From Rotaria sordida (Eukaryota; Rotifera; Eurotatoria; Philodinida; Philodinidae): DNA of 64,000 bases. Position 1 is the stretch's first letter, and the number at the start of each line of letters is the position of its first letter. The translations under genes and the position numbers were made by a program. Shown one piece after another: positions 27,752-39,237 of this stretch. Under the pieces are notes generated by a model. That model saw only the letters and a program-made list of their open reading frames with translations, had not been told where the DNA came from and did no database searches. The stretch is from NCBI GenBank assembly GCA_905250125.1, contig CAJNOL010000389.1, forward strand, positions 1 to 64,000. Reading direction: 5' to 3'.

Positions 27752-28341
27752 AACAAGAGAAGTCGTTCAACTGATAAATCGATTTTGAATCGAGACTATG
27801 TGCATTATATTGACCTAAATGAACTATGAATATCCTGAAAAGAGTTATTGATGTAGAGATATTGCACTGTTATGATACTTTTTAAATGAATCCCTTGTAA
27901 AGCAAAAAAACTGATTTTCGAATTTCGACTTGAAATTTTGCTTAAAGACAAGCATTAACAAGAATAGGTTTTTTTTGTGAATGTTTTAGATCTTATAGTT
28001 GTTCCTATCCTAAGATACAACTATAGTAATAGAACGTCTTTTATATTGCACATATAAACCGGCAGATTTGATGTTCTTATTTCAGGATAGAAGTAAATCA
28101 AACGACTTGAAACATTCACAATAAACTATTCTTGTTAAAGCTTGTCTCTATGCAAAGTTTCCAGTTGAAATTCGAAAATTGATTTTTCTGTTACGACAAT
28201 ATTCATTTAAAAAAAAATCCGTAAAGGTGCAGTATATCCGCAGCAATCACTCTTTTCAGGATATTCATAGTTCATTTGAGTCTACAGAATGCACATAGTT
28301 TCGACTCAAAAGTGATTAATAAGTTAGAGAACTTCTTTTGT
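27752..28341. mobile_element. Foldback element, family A, copy 1
   Basis: Arms of about 250 nt (left from 27752, right to 28341) are imperfect reverse complements. Mirrored words include GACTATGTGCAT, AAATGAACTATGAATATCC, GAAAAGAGT, TTCGAATTTCGACTTGAAA and AACAAGAATAG. The sub-terminal words TTTTGAATC, GACT and GT.CAT and the internal CGAATTTCGA.(T)TGAAA block recur in the elements at 37.8 and 48.3 kb. No coding capacity. Confidence 0.8.
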
Positions 28342-30117
28342 AAGCTAATTAGAATTTTAGATTTATATTTGTTATTGTTCCTGAAATAGTAGTAATGTAA
28401 AAATCATTAAAATTGTTTAATTATTGTTTTGTATTAGTAGACAGAAAAAAAAATTGTATTGTAATCATATGATCACTCGTTCACTACGAGTAAATTTTAC
28501 TTTTCTGCATGTCATTCTTGCGTTTCTGTTATTTTCTTACATGATTATGAATAGAAAAAGAATCGTATGATCATTTTTTCTTTGTTCATAGTAACGTATA
28601 GAAACAACAAAACTTGGAAATGAATTATAGGGGAAAGGCAGTATGATCCTCAGAGTAACTAAGTGCTCTAATGAATAGTTGGCATTTTTTAGAATCAAAG
28701 TACAATTCTTTAACTAAATAAATAAAACTAATCCATTGAAAGTTTTGAATCTTGCAATTTAGATTAAATAATCGATACCGAGAGACTGTTAAATACTTTA
28801 TAAGGTCAGCGAATATTACGATCAGTTACAGCAAATGATAAATTAAGATTGAGAGCAGACATATAAATATCGATACGCAATTTTGACTTGTTTGTTTTCT
28901 TTAAACAAATTTGATTTGTAAGTCTTTCTTCAATCAGTACATTATAGACAACATAGCTAATAAAACATGAAAAATATTGCTAAAATTATTCGTTTTTAGG
29001 TTTTAACGTTACTTGCATCTGTAAAACGATAATTTGTACAGAGGTAAACTTTTTAGTATAGAGTAGATCTAGATATCTAGTGCATGTACTATGAATGTCA
29101 ATATCCATCAGTATGGGTTCATGTTAGAAATGAATGTTGCTTGAGAGAATCAAATTTTATTGTACATCTTGAATATGCTACTAGATAATTACTTTTCATA
29201 CATCTACGAATAGTTGCTTAATAGGTATGGTTTTATAATTTTTCATAATGTCAGTTTCTTTCAGAATAAAAACGAGTTATATTCCAATTGTGTATGATTG
29301 TCATCATCTTTCTTTTAGTATAGTTCAGCCTTATTTGAGATAAGCTGTGTATATAACTACCGTTTTGTCTATAGCTATTCTATCACGTTGTTTGATCACA
29401 AATTAACAGGCTATATACAAGAGCATTTAGAAATCTTATTTATTAATTTATGGATGGTGACATAATGTGCTTTCATACCCATGTATTATTTCTCATTCCG
29501 ACAATAAGAAATTTTCATAATTTGATTGTATTGAAAAAACAATTTACTATGCAGTTAGTCGACGAATAGATAATATTTAGCTTGCATTTCCTATTCCAAA
29601 ATGATAAGTGTAATTACACTGAAGAAACTAGTGACTTTTCACTTATATAAATTATCATTCAACAAATATAATTCGAAATCATTGAATTAAATTTATACAT
29701 TGCTATAGCTTTCGTAATGTTTAATCTTATCAACAATGATAAGCATACAAAAAATAAAATACTTAAAAAAAGTTCTTCGAGAAAAGATACCACCACATAA
29801 GATAGTAAATCTGCCGCTTACACATTTCTGTGTATTTATTTTATGTTTAAGTCGAAATAAAAAAAAAATTTCTCGAAGACTATTTAGCCTTTGGAAATTT
29901 TTTTTTACCTTGACTAAAACAAAAAAGCTAAATATATAGAAATGTACAGAATTTTATGCTCTATCTTTCTAATCTATTGAATGTGAAACCTAAGGAAGTA
30001 GCAAATTTACGATCTTGTCCGACGATGTCAATATTTTATTCGCAACAAGCATATATTGTTTACTTAAATTTATCAATTCTGAAGATTCAATTAACGTTTC
30101 ACCTTTTTTTGACTATT

Positions 30118-30757
30118 TTATTTATTCTCATAAATTTTTAAAACATAAATAATAATTCTTCCAAATGTATCATAACTATCATAAAATGTTAATCGAAATG
30201 GAATTTGATCGATAACATGCGCTGTTGGAAGACGAAAGACGTTTATCTAATGTTAAGGAATTTAAACTTAGAAAAAAACCAAATATCTAACATATAAGAA
30301 TAATAAATATAATAAAAAAACAAAAAGGATATTTGTAATTTTCCATGATTATCAGGATAAAATTCAGCAATAGATGTAAATGTTCCATCTTGTTGTCGAT
30401 CTTCAATAACAAATCGTTTTGCTGCAAAACCTCCTTGAAATTTAATAGCAATACTATTCAATGAAATACATTTCATAGGAGTAATCTGTATCCATTGTGG
30501 AGAACCCTAAACATTGCATATAAAAATTATATTAAAAACCAAAAAAAAAAAAGAAACAAAAAGAAATCTTACTGCTTCTGAATTCCAACATGTTTCCTCA
30601 TTTCCATCAATTAAATTCTTCTTTCCATAATTCTTATTGTCTTTATTAAGAACAGAACTAACTCTAGGAATTTTTCAATAATAAACAATTACAAACTATC
30701 ATAAACAATCTACCTCAACTGAGTTTCATTTAATTCTATTTCTATATTAGATGCCAT
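30118..30757 (-). CDS. NR2C2AP: NR2C2-associated protein homologue (4 exons, one U12-type intron)
   Basis: Exons 30757-30714, 30663-30573, 30506-30333 and 30240-30118 give 143 aa; the human protein is about 139 aa. The conserved blocks fit NR2C2AP (TRA16): RVSSVLN near the start, KKNLIDGNEETCWNSEAGSP, SIAIKFQGGFAAKR, IAEFYPDNHGKLQ, and the end PFRLTFYDSYDTFGRIIIY. The fold of this family is a single discoidin-like beta sandwich. In vertebrates it binds the orphan nuclear receptor TR4 (NR2C2); its role in invertebrates is not known to me. The third intron has no GT-AG borders but matches the minor-spliceosome class exactly. The start codon directly follows CTTTCTAG, and the upstream PITRM1 stop is only 118 nt away, which suggests downstream membership of an operon. 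Confidence 0.93.
30241..30332 (-). other. U12-type AT-AC intron in the NR2C2AP homologue
   Basis: Read on the minus strand the intron begins ATATCCTTT, the U12 donor consensus. It contains TTCCTTAAC, the U12 branch-point consensus, about 11 nt before its end, and it finishes in AC. Removing exactly these 92 nt joins GKLQ to VFRLPTAH in frame and restores the family's C-terminal block. No GT-AG alternative does so. Confidence 0.93.
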
Positions 30758-30770
30758 CTAGAAAGTGCAC
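30758..30770 (-). promoter_or_regulatory. Candidate trans-splice acceptor before the NR2C2AP start
   Basis: On the minus strand GTGCACTTTCTAG abuts the ATG with no gap. No upstream cis donor or coding exon is needed. The 118-nt spacer to the preceding stop has no room for an ordinary promoter plus 5' UTR intron. Confidence 0.5.
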
Positions 30771-30875
30771 ATATACATGATTTTTATTTACTAAAGTTGA
30801 ATATATGTTTATTTATCTAAATAAACTTAAAGAAAACAATACAATAAACAAAAAGAAAAAACAAGAAACGTCATT

Positions 30876-33800
30876 TTAATCTCCAATTGATGGCATTTGA
30901 GAATTTTTCACTTGACGAAATTGTTCATCAACATCAAATTGTGGATTATCTGGACCAAGTATTGTAGCTGCATAAGGTTTTTTAAGTAAATATTTTTGTG
31001 TTACATCAATTAGATTTTGTTTTCGACAAGCAAATATTCGATCACGATTTTTTTGTCGCATTTCATCATCAATTCCATGTAAAAATCGTGTCATACCTTG
31101 ACTACCAGGTGATTTTGGTTTATCAAGCTACAAAGTAAAAATATAAAAAATCATTTGTTTGTTTTTTTCAAAGTAAAATTTAAAAGAAAAAGATGCTCTA
31201 CTTTTTGAAATGTTGCTAATTTAGCTTCATCAACATCTTTATCAGTAAAATTTCCATTAACAAAATAATCAATACATTGATTAAATCGTTCAAGTGTTTC
31301 AACCGAATGTGGATCTCTAAAAAATAAAAAAAATCATCCAAATACTAAGTTTTTTTTATACAGAGCGGCCTAAAAGTCATTTTATCGAGGAAGAAATTGA
31401 ATATCGTTGGCATGTTTTAACTAAGTAAACTGATTTTTTTTACTACTGATTTGAGTTCTGAAAGTTTCAGTCCTAAACGATGAGAGTTTGTTGCAAAAAT
31501 TGTTAATGTGTTCCATCTACTCTTATGAGGCTCCAAAAAAATTTTCTTGTAATCATTATCACGTTTTCATTTCTGGTTTCATTTAAATTTTCAAATTACA
31601 GAAATATTCTCACGTTCAAACTATCTCAATAGTTAATTAAATATTATACAAGAATTTAAATATACCAAGAAATGATAAACAAGATAAATATTATAATGAA
31701 TTCTAGTTTTAGCCATACAAGAACACATACGACACTTTTGCAGTTTCCTCAACAGATTTCTCGATTTTTATGGCTGAAATTTCAGAGCATATTGGAAAAC
31801 AAAACATGTATCTATGATATAAATATGAGATCAATCAGTTAAGAAATGTGACGTTTATTTTGGCCACGAAAATTTATTGTTTTTTTTTTTACAACTCGTG
31901 AAAAGATAACTATTTTCTTTTTGTCTACATATTTCTTATCAATATAAACTGTGAACTAGAGCTCGTCAGATCGCGTTCGGATCTGGAATTTTTCTATTAA
32001 CAGAATCCGAAAAAGTTGGATTTGATAGGCTCTACTGTGAACATACTTTTCTCAGTAATGAAAAAATCAGTCTATTTGATCAAAATAAGTCGATGATATT
32101 TAATTTTTTCTCGTTAAAGTGACTTTTGAACCATTCTGTACTTTCTTACCGATATGAAAAGAATGAAAATAAATTTCCACGTAGATATGCTCCACCACCA
32201 TATGCACCACCTATTTCACGAATTTCACGTAATAAAAATTTATTAAACATTAATTTTGTTAATATTAATAAACTATATAAATAAAAATTATGTTGTAATT
32301 TTAATTAATAATAAAAATAAAAATTTACCGAGGATAATCTTCATGACTATATGGTACACTTTGATAACATTGACCTGAATAGAATACATCAAATGGCATT
32401 TCAAAATGAGTTTTCGATGGTAATTTATTTCGTCCAATTTGAAAATCATTTTTAAGATAATTTTGTGCATTTTCATGACGTATTAATTGTAATTTATTTG
32501 TTGATGATCCTGGAAGTCGATCAAGAAATGTTTCAAGTCGTTTCATTCCATTTGTTAATCCATTTGATTCACCATTAAATGCACAACTTTAAAAAAAAGA
32601 AAAGACAGAAAATAAATATTTATTTTGAAAGAAAAAAAACAAACCAAAACAATTAAATTTACCGTAAAGAATTCTTAGTTAAAATATAATCTGCAATTTG
32701 ACTTAATTTTTTTGTTAGATTATCAAAATTTTCTATACGAGCTATTTCTTGCATACGATTAACTTGTGTTAAACCAAATAGATTTTCTGATAATTGATCA
32801 ACAGGTCCATATTGACTAGCTGAATGTATAACAGCAAATGTATGACCAGATTCATGAACACTATTTGCATAAGCTGATGCTTGACCTTTAATTAATGTTT
32901 TTAAACGATCATATTGATGAAGTTGTTGACTTTAAAAACAAAAAATAATTATTCAAAAAACTAAATCGAATAAACTTCATACTTAAAATGAAGAAGTATA
33001 TCTTCCCAAAGATCAAACATATCATTAATATTTCTATCAAGACAATATGATGAAAGTAAAAGACCCTAAATTTAAATGAAAATAAATTTTAAAAAAGATT
33101 TCTTTTATTTTAAATTACTTCTTCATAATCTTCAATTTGAAATGAACTTTCATCTAAATGTGTTGATACATTAAGACCACCAGTTTTTAAATCAATTTGT
33201 TCTGATAATTGAAGATAATTAAATTTTTTTGAACCAAGTCTAAAGAAACCAAAAATAATATATATGTCGTATTAAACAAAAGAATGATTACATTTCAATG
33301 ATACGCTTCACATATTTTCTTTCTTTCTGTTTTTCTTTCTTTTTTTTTTCTTTTCTTTTTTTATTTTTTATTTTATAATTGCACATTTACCTGTGCGAAG
33401 CTTTTTTTTTCTTCGGACTTTTTTAATATACAACGAGAAAAAAACAAAAAAAAAATCTATGTTTGATACACAATTTCGTCTTTCACCCGAACTATTGGGT
33501 AATGGTACAACATCTGATGATTCATCATCAAATGGACCATGGCCTCAAATATCCCTTGATCGTCTTCTTGAACAGCATGACATAACACCGGCTCAACCAT
33601 TATCAATTAGTGATACAACAAATAATGATTTTTGGTCATCATCAGCACAATTTAAGGAATTTTTTAATAATTATAATCGACAATCTCAACAACAAAATAA
33701 ACAAATTGATATATCATCATTACTTTCATCATCACCATCACCACCACCACCACGACAGCAACATCATCCTCAACAACATCAATCACAACAACAACATTTT

Positions 33801-36800
33801 CAATTACCTCTTATTGATAATCATATATTTGAATCTCAACCTGATCCACAACCTTTATTTTTTGGTCAATATTCGTCCGATAATAATCCAATTTCTATAA
33901 GACGAGACCCATATCATTATCAACAACAATCGCAACCATATACAAATCGTTCACGACAAATGTCACATCTTCAACGACAGCATCACCACCAACAACAATA
34001 TAATCGAACTGCACCACCAGTTCTTCAAATACCTAGTGAAGATCATTATCAATATCAACATCAACCGCAACAGCAACAGCAACAGCAAGCAATTGGTCCA
34101 CCACGTTATAAACATAGTCAACCTCCGGCTTATGTTGCTTGTTTAAATCACGGTATTAATTATAATGGTGTATCTGGTCCACCTATACTTTTACCACCAT
34201 CATTTTAAGAAAAAGAAAAGAAATAAAAGATTCACTTCGTTTTCTTTTTTGTTCGATAGTTTTCTTTTTAAATAATAAATACTCACTTTGTGAGAATATT
34301 AATAAATAATGGTAAGTAAGATTTTAATTCATTTGGTAATTCAAATGTATTAAGTAAACAACGAAAATAAGTTATACCATTTGTTGGTTGTTCACATAAT
34401 TGGACATAAGTATTACCTACAATAAATAAAATGGTGAAGACATTAAATATATAAAATATGCACCTATTTGTCCTTGTATTATTGGCACACGTATAGCCTT
34501 CTTATCAATGTCAGTAATAGACAATGTAGGTAAAACATCAACGTTCTGAGGTGCAGATTGTCGTTTTTGTAATTCTAAACCTAAAAAAAACAAAATCTTT
34601 TTTTTTTTAAGTTAAAAAACAAAAACAAATAAAATATAAACCTTTTTCATATATTAATTGTTTATCTTTACATTGAGATATTAATTGTTGACAAAGTTGT
34701 GATTCTTTTTGTTTTTTCTTTTCCGAATATTCTTCATCAATATTCATTGTTGCTATTAATTTATGATTATTTTTCTATGAAAGAAAACAAAAATTTTACT
34801 AAATAAATTATTTCAATTTAGTATTTTTTTTTTAATGCGAACAAGAAAATATTTTTCAACAATATCTTGAAGTAATCGAGGATTTTTTGCCATTTCATCA
34901 TTAAATTTTTCAAGATATTTTGTTATTTGAAGACTATCAATTGGATCTGTATCATGTATCCAAGAATATATTAAACCCTAGATTAATTGAAATATTTATT
35001 TCGAAAAAAGAAAATTAAAAATATATAATCTATACGAACTAAAATAATTTTCAGGCCAAAATTTTCATCTTGATGTTTGATACCAAGTTCAAATTGATGA
35101 AGTAATGCATCAATTTGACTTTGTTCAAAACCTTTTCTAAAAGAATAAATTTTGTAAAAAAAAAAAAAAAAAAAAAGGTGTGTCTTAAATTTTACCTCGC
35201 AACTTCTTGAAATGTTTCATCAATAATTTTAACAACGCGATCAACATCGTTTTTGGATATATCTTGTAAACCAACATGAAATGTTGTATTTAGTGTATGA
35301 CGTCCAAAACTAGAATAATTAATTAATTCAAAAGTAATAAACTTCACGTAGAAGAAAAAAAAACGTTTATCATATAGAAAAAAAGGATGAAATCTAAATC
35401 AGTAGAGATTTATTAGATTTCTTTAAAAATGACTTTGTCGTTTTAAATTAATAAGAACATTTTCTGAGATTTTTTCAACATGTTATTTTAATATTTATTA
35501 TAGTTATTTGTTTGATGAAGAATTCATACTAGTCAAAATTAATAATATTACTTTAGTCTGTGAATATTAGCATTATGTTAATAATAATAATAAGCTAACA
35601 GATATAAAGAATATTTCATATGCTCTCATAGTCAATAAAAGTTCAATAGAAAATTTTCTTGACTTTCTTTGAAATACTCTCTGATTTTATTCTTCCTAAT
35701 GGGAGGTTATTGAAAAGTAATTTGACAAAATGTTTGTTCATTTTTTTACTCTCTTAAAGGAGCCTGTAGAAATTTGAAAAACATTGAGTTTGAATCAAAA
35801 TTTTGTAGTGTTTCTGAATATAAATACATTTCTCTAAGACTTTTGGCTTGGAAGTTATGAGTCGACCTTTTAGAGGTGCGAAAATTTAGTTTGAACAGAG
35901 AAAATTCACGTTTTTTGAAGCAATTGAATCTCCCTTCCTGCATACGGTATAATGTCAATTGCATAAAATTAAAGGCGAAATTGTTCTCTAGAAAGTGATA
36001 TAAGAATGAAGAGTTCCAAAACAATCATTCAGGAATGATTGACCTCACTTTGTAAGTCTATCTTTCATAGACATTGAGAAACTTGTCTAAATTGGCACGA
36101 TATATTTTACGGCATTACTCACTATTGGCACATGCTTTAAAGCAAAATAATCATTAGTATTCCAGTTTACAGAGAAACATTTGTTCTTTCATTTGCTGTA
36201 TTTGAAATATTTTTTTGCTTCTACGTTGAGTAAGTTTTGGTCTACTCAATTTACGAGCATCGAAAAAAACTTGTTTCATAACTCTCAAACACCAGAAGTT
36301 CTACTAAGAAAATCTTGAAGTCACATTTGAAAAAAAAAATACAAAAATTCAGATATTAACCTAATGTATTCAAATTTCTACAGGCTCCTTTACAAGAGGT
36401 CGAAAAACAAACAAACATTTTGTCAAATTACTTTTCAATAATCCATTAGTATTGTTTATATATCGTTATATGAAAGGATTATGAAACAAAATTTATATAG
36501 TAAACATCTTTAAAATTCTTATCAAATTGATTAGAATTAAAATTTACCCTGTATCAGGTGAATAACTATTACCAATATTTGGTATAATTAATTTCTTATA
36601 AAATGGAGAGTTTTCTGATTCAACAAGTAATGAACAAACAATATTCAAAAGAAACGTCTCCCATGTATTACGTATACTAAAAATTTACAAAAAAGAAATA
36701 TATATTATATTTAATAAATGAATAATTATTTATTTTACCTTCCAAGTAAATAACTAACACTAACAGTTGTTGTTTTATTTGGATCAACAACAAATGATTG

Positions 36801-39166
36801 TGGTGAACAAGTTATATTTACTGATCGTGATTTATTCCAATGAGATTCTTCAATAAGTTTTGATGATATTGCTTTAGTTTTTTGCTGTTCATAATGATGT
36901 AGATAATCATTAAGAAATGCAAGTGTATCTGATAATGGAAATGAACCATATGTAAAAAATCTAATTTTAATTAAAATTTAATTATTAAAAATTAAAAATT
37001 TTTTATTGTATTTTTCATACCTTCCATTAGATGGATGATAATGTCTTGTATGAAATTCTCTAAGTGCATTCCATGTTAATATAGGAATTTTTTCTGGATC
37101 ACCACCTGATTCATACTGATATGTTGATGTTGGCATTAAATTATTTTGTACTTGACGAGCATAAACTTGATGACTATTACTCTATATAAAATGAAGAATA
37201 CTAGTTTAAACTCAGAAAAATAAAATCAATTAGTTAACTTACAAAAACACCTTTCATTTCATTAAATACAACACCTTTGATAACAATTGGTGATGTTGGA
37301 TCATCAATTTTTTCATGTTCAAGACGCCAACCTTCTTGCCTTTATTTAACAAAAAACAAAAAAAACAACTGTATATATGTATTTCTTTTTTCAAATAAAA
37401 TTATCATTTTACATAAAATCATATTCATCAAGTTTTGGATGTAAAACAGCATCGAGATAAATAGACATGAGATTAAAATAATCTTTTTGATTTTGTGTAG
37501 AAAATGCATACATTGTCCAGTCGCTAGCTAGAAAAATAATAATTCAACGATATACATAGAGCACGACAAAATTTGTTTTTTGTCGTCCAACTCTTCTAAA
37601 ATCTGTGATTTCAATACCACTATTCTAATATAATGCTTGGATATATTTAGGACTATGTACAATATTTTAGATTTAGAAGTCTCGAGATTCGTTGTATTTT
37701 TACATGTCTTTCAGACTAGTGGTACAATAGGCCTACGAAAATTTATCGAACGAAAAATAATCGAGAAATTTATACACTTCCAAAAATTCTTTTTTCTTAC
37801 AAGGAAACATTCCCAGATGCCGGAGCGCTTTGAATTCGGGACTTAGCACACCTTGTAGATCTTAGTGAGCTGTGTCTATGGTAAAAAGAGTTCATGCTTA
37901 TGACTTGTTTCTGAGGAGCTCAAACGTTTTTAGTGAATTTTCGCTGTAGGGCTTTAGTTTTGCAGCAAGACCATATTTTCGAATTTCGATCTGAAACTTT
38001 GCCCCCATAAAGATCTCAATGAGACTAGCTTGCATAAAAAATTTCAGAATTTTTGGACTAAGTCTCTCCGCGATATGGAGCTTTCAAGATATAGGCCGTT
38101 TTCCACATATAGTATACACAGCATGTATTTTTTGAGAGCTTCGTATCTCGGAGAGTCTTAATCCAAGAATTCTGAAATTTTTTATACAAGCTAGTCTAAT
38201 TGAGATCTTGATTTGGGCAAAGTTTCAGATCGAAATTCGAAAATATGATCTTGCTGCAAAACTAAAGCCCTACAGCGAAAATCCACTAAAAACGTTTGAG
38301 CTCCTCAGAAACAAGTCATAAGCATGAACTCTTTTTACCACAGACACAGCTCACTAAGGTCTACAAGATGCGCTAAGTTCCGACTTCAAAGCGCTCCGAC
38401 ATCTGGGAATGTTCCCTCGTTAGTTTAATCGAATGCACAAGTGCATTGTGCATGAAGCGCAATGGTTTGAAAAACAATACTAAAACCAACTGTCGAATAG
38501 TTGTCTAAAGAACTGACAAAAAAAAACTTTTGAGGTACCCCTGGTATATTGAAAATAAAAACTATTGTTCCTTTTTTTTTGAACAAATACCTGTAAAAGC
38601 ATTCATAAATGTAGCCATGCTACGATTAGTCATTTTAAAAAATGGATCACGACATGGAAATTTCTCTGAACCGCAAAGTGCTGTATGTTCAAGAATATGC
38701 GCAACACCTGTATCATCTTTTGGTGTTGTTTGAAAAGCAACACTATAAAAAACGAAAAAAAAACCAATAAAGATTTAACGAAAACATGAACTTTTCTTCT
38801 CTAACCTCCAAACATTATTTTTATGTTCACGATCAATATGTAAATGTTGACAACCAGTTAATTTATGTTGAAGTTTAATAGCAGTTAAACGAAATTCTGG
38901 TATAGGTGTTATCTAAAAACAAAAAACGAATAGTTGATATATAATTGTTGATTTTTAATTTTACCTCTTTTACAATATAACCATTTAATTCTTGACCAAC
39001 CGAAAGAGATGTTAAAGGTGTTTTAGGTGCAATAGATAATTTTTGTAATTGACGATTTAATGAAAATCGTGTTGGATTGATAATTCTATTTGAAAAATAT
39101 CAATAAATAAATAAATAAATAATTAAATTTTAATTTTTACCGATGACATAATCGAAGGAGATTCAT
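30876..39166 (-). CDS. PITRM1: Mitochondrial presequence protease, M16C metallopeptidase (22 exons)
   Basis: Twenty-two exons join without a frame break to 1,024 aa; human PITRM1 is 1,037. From the 5' side they start at 39166, 39085, 38912, 38742, 37527, 37339, 37181, 36960, 36676, 35309, 35136, 34977, 34774, 34580, 34416, 33239, 33065, 32929, 32586, 32272, 31316 and 31127. The inverted zinc motif HILEH is at residues 100-104. The distal Glu is in NEMKG near residue 201. The C-terminal half keeps [13 protein letters not shown] near residue 880. The Arg-rich, acid-poor start ([20 protein letters not shown]) looks like a mitochondrial presequence. The enzyme degrades cleaved presequences and other peptides in the matrix. 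Most introns are 45-100 nt. The four longest hold a mariner-like element, a nested antisense gene, an inverted-repeat element and a foldback. Introns 11 and 12 share an unusual GTTCG(T/C) donor. Confidence 0.95.
31361..32138. mobile_element. mariner-type non-autonomous element in PITRM1 intron 20
   Basis: The left end (CAGAGCGGCCTAAAAGTCA) and the reverse complement of the right end (CAGAATGGTTCAAAAGTCA) form terminal inverted repeats that continue with TTTA(T/A)CGAG.AA.AAATT.AATATC. TA sits at both borders (31359-31360 and 32139-32140), as expected for the Tc1/mariner target duplication. It is 778 nt with no transposase frame. The right border lies 10 nt from the 5' splice site of the intron, and the intron stays spliceable. 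Confidence 0.85.
33459..34208 (+). CDS. Gln/Pro-rich protein nested antisense in a PITRM1 intron
   Basis: A 249-codon intronless frame lies wholly in the 1,047-nt intron between PITRM1 exons 15 and 16, on the opposite strand. The start at 33459 is the first ATG after a C/T-rich leader; an in-frame ATG at 33393 would add 22 low-complexity residues. The N-terminus looks ordered and acidic ([47 protein letters not shown]). The middle is runs of Gln, His, Ser and Pro. The end is distinct again ([27 protein letters not shown]). I do not recognise the family. The non-repetitive ends and absence of stops argue for a real gene, perhaps a nuclear or RNA-associated regulator, but function is unknown. 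Confidence 0.62.
   Translation: MFDTQFRLSPELLGNGTTSDDSSSNGPWPQISLDRLLEQHDITPAQPLSISDTTNNDFWSSSAQFKEFFNNYNRQSQQQNKQIDISSLLSSSPSPPPPRQQHHPQQHQSQQQHFQLPLIDNHIFESQPDPQPLFFGQYSSDNNPISIRRDPYHYQQQSQPYTNRSRQMSHLQRQHHHQQQYNRTAPPVLQIPSEDHYQYQHQPQQQQQQQAIGPPRYKHSQPPAYVACLNHGINYNGVSGPPILLPPSF
35695..36450. mobile_element. Inverted-repeat miniature element in PITRM1 intron 9
   Basis: Left terminal repeat 35695-~35800 and right terminal repeat ~36370-36450 are reverse complements. They share CTAATGG, TTATTGAAAAGTAATTTGAC, AAAATGTTTGTT, CTTTAAAGGAGCC-like words and TGTAGAAATTTGAA. The interior has no coding capacity. The intron (about 1.24 kb) is long only because of this insertion. Confidence 0.82.
37801..38420. 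mobile_element. Near-perfect foldback element, family A, copy 2, in PITRM1 intron 4
   Basis: Two arms of about 300 nt (37801-~38095 and ~38125-38420) are almost exact reverse complements around a short spacer. Terminal words are GGAACATTCCCAGATG on the right arm and the near-identical GGAAACATTCCCAGATG on the left. Shared internal words include CTTAGTGAGCTGTGTCT, AAAAAGAGTTCATGCTTATG and GTAGGGCTTTAGTTTTGCAG. Arm identity is high, so it is younger than the other foldbacks or is maintained by gene conversion. In RNA form it would make a long hairpin inside the PITRM1 pre-mRNA. Confidence 0.93.
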
Positions 39167-39168
39167 AA

Positions 39169-39180
39169 CTGAAATTAAAC
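39169..39180 (-). promoter_or_regulatory. Candidate trans-splice acceptor before the PITRM1 start
   Basis: On the minus strand GTTTAATTTCAG ends two bases before the PITRM1 ATG. The preceding gene's stop codon is 71 nt upstream and is followed directly by AATAAATAAG, a possible polyadenylation signal. Confidence 0.5.
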
Positions 39181-39237
39181 TATGTTTATTTTAATTTTAT
39201 CTAGAATAAGAAAAAACAAAGCAATCATTACATTTAT

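Larger units (their letters stand above)
26583..30117. other. Intergenic, holds one foldback element, no gene seen
   Basis: AT-rich sequence between the 5' end of the disordered-protein gene and the 3' end of the NR2C2AP-like gene. Apart from the microsatellite and the 27.75-28.34 kb foldback, only short AT-driven frames are present. Confidence 0.5.

Noticed and set aside
33610-33900. His-rich frame overlapping the nested Q-rich gene
   Set aside because: Frame-shifted shadow of CAN repeats in the Q-rich gene.
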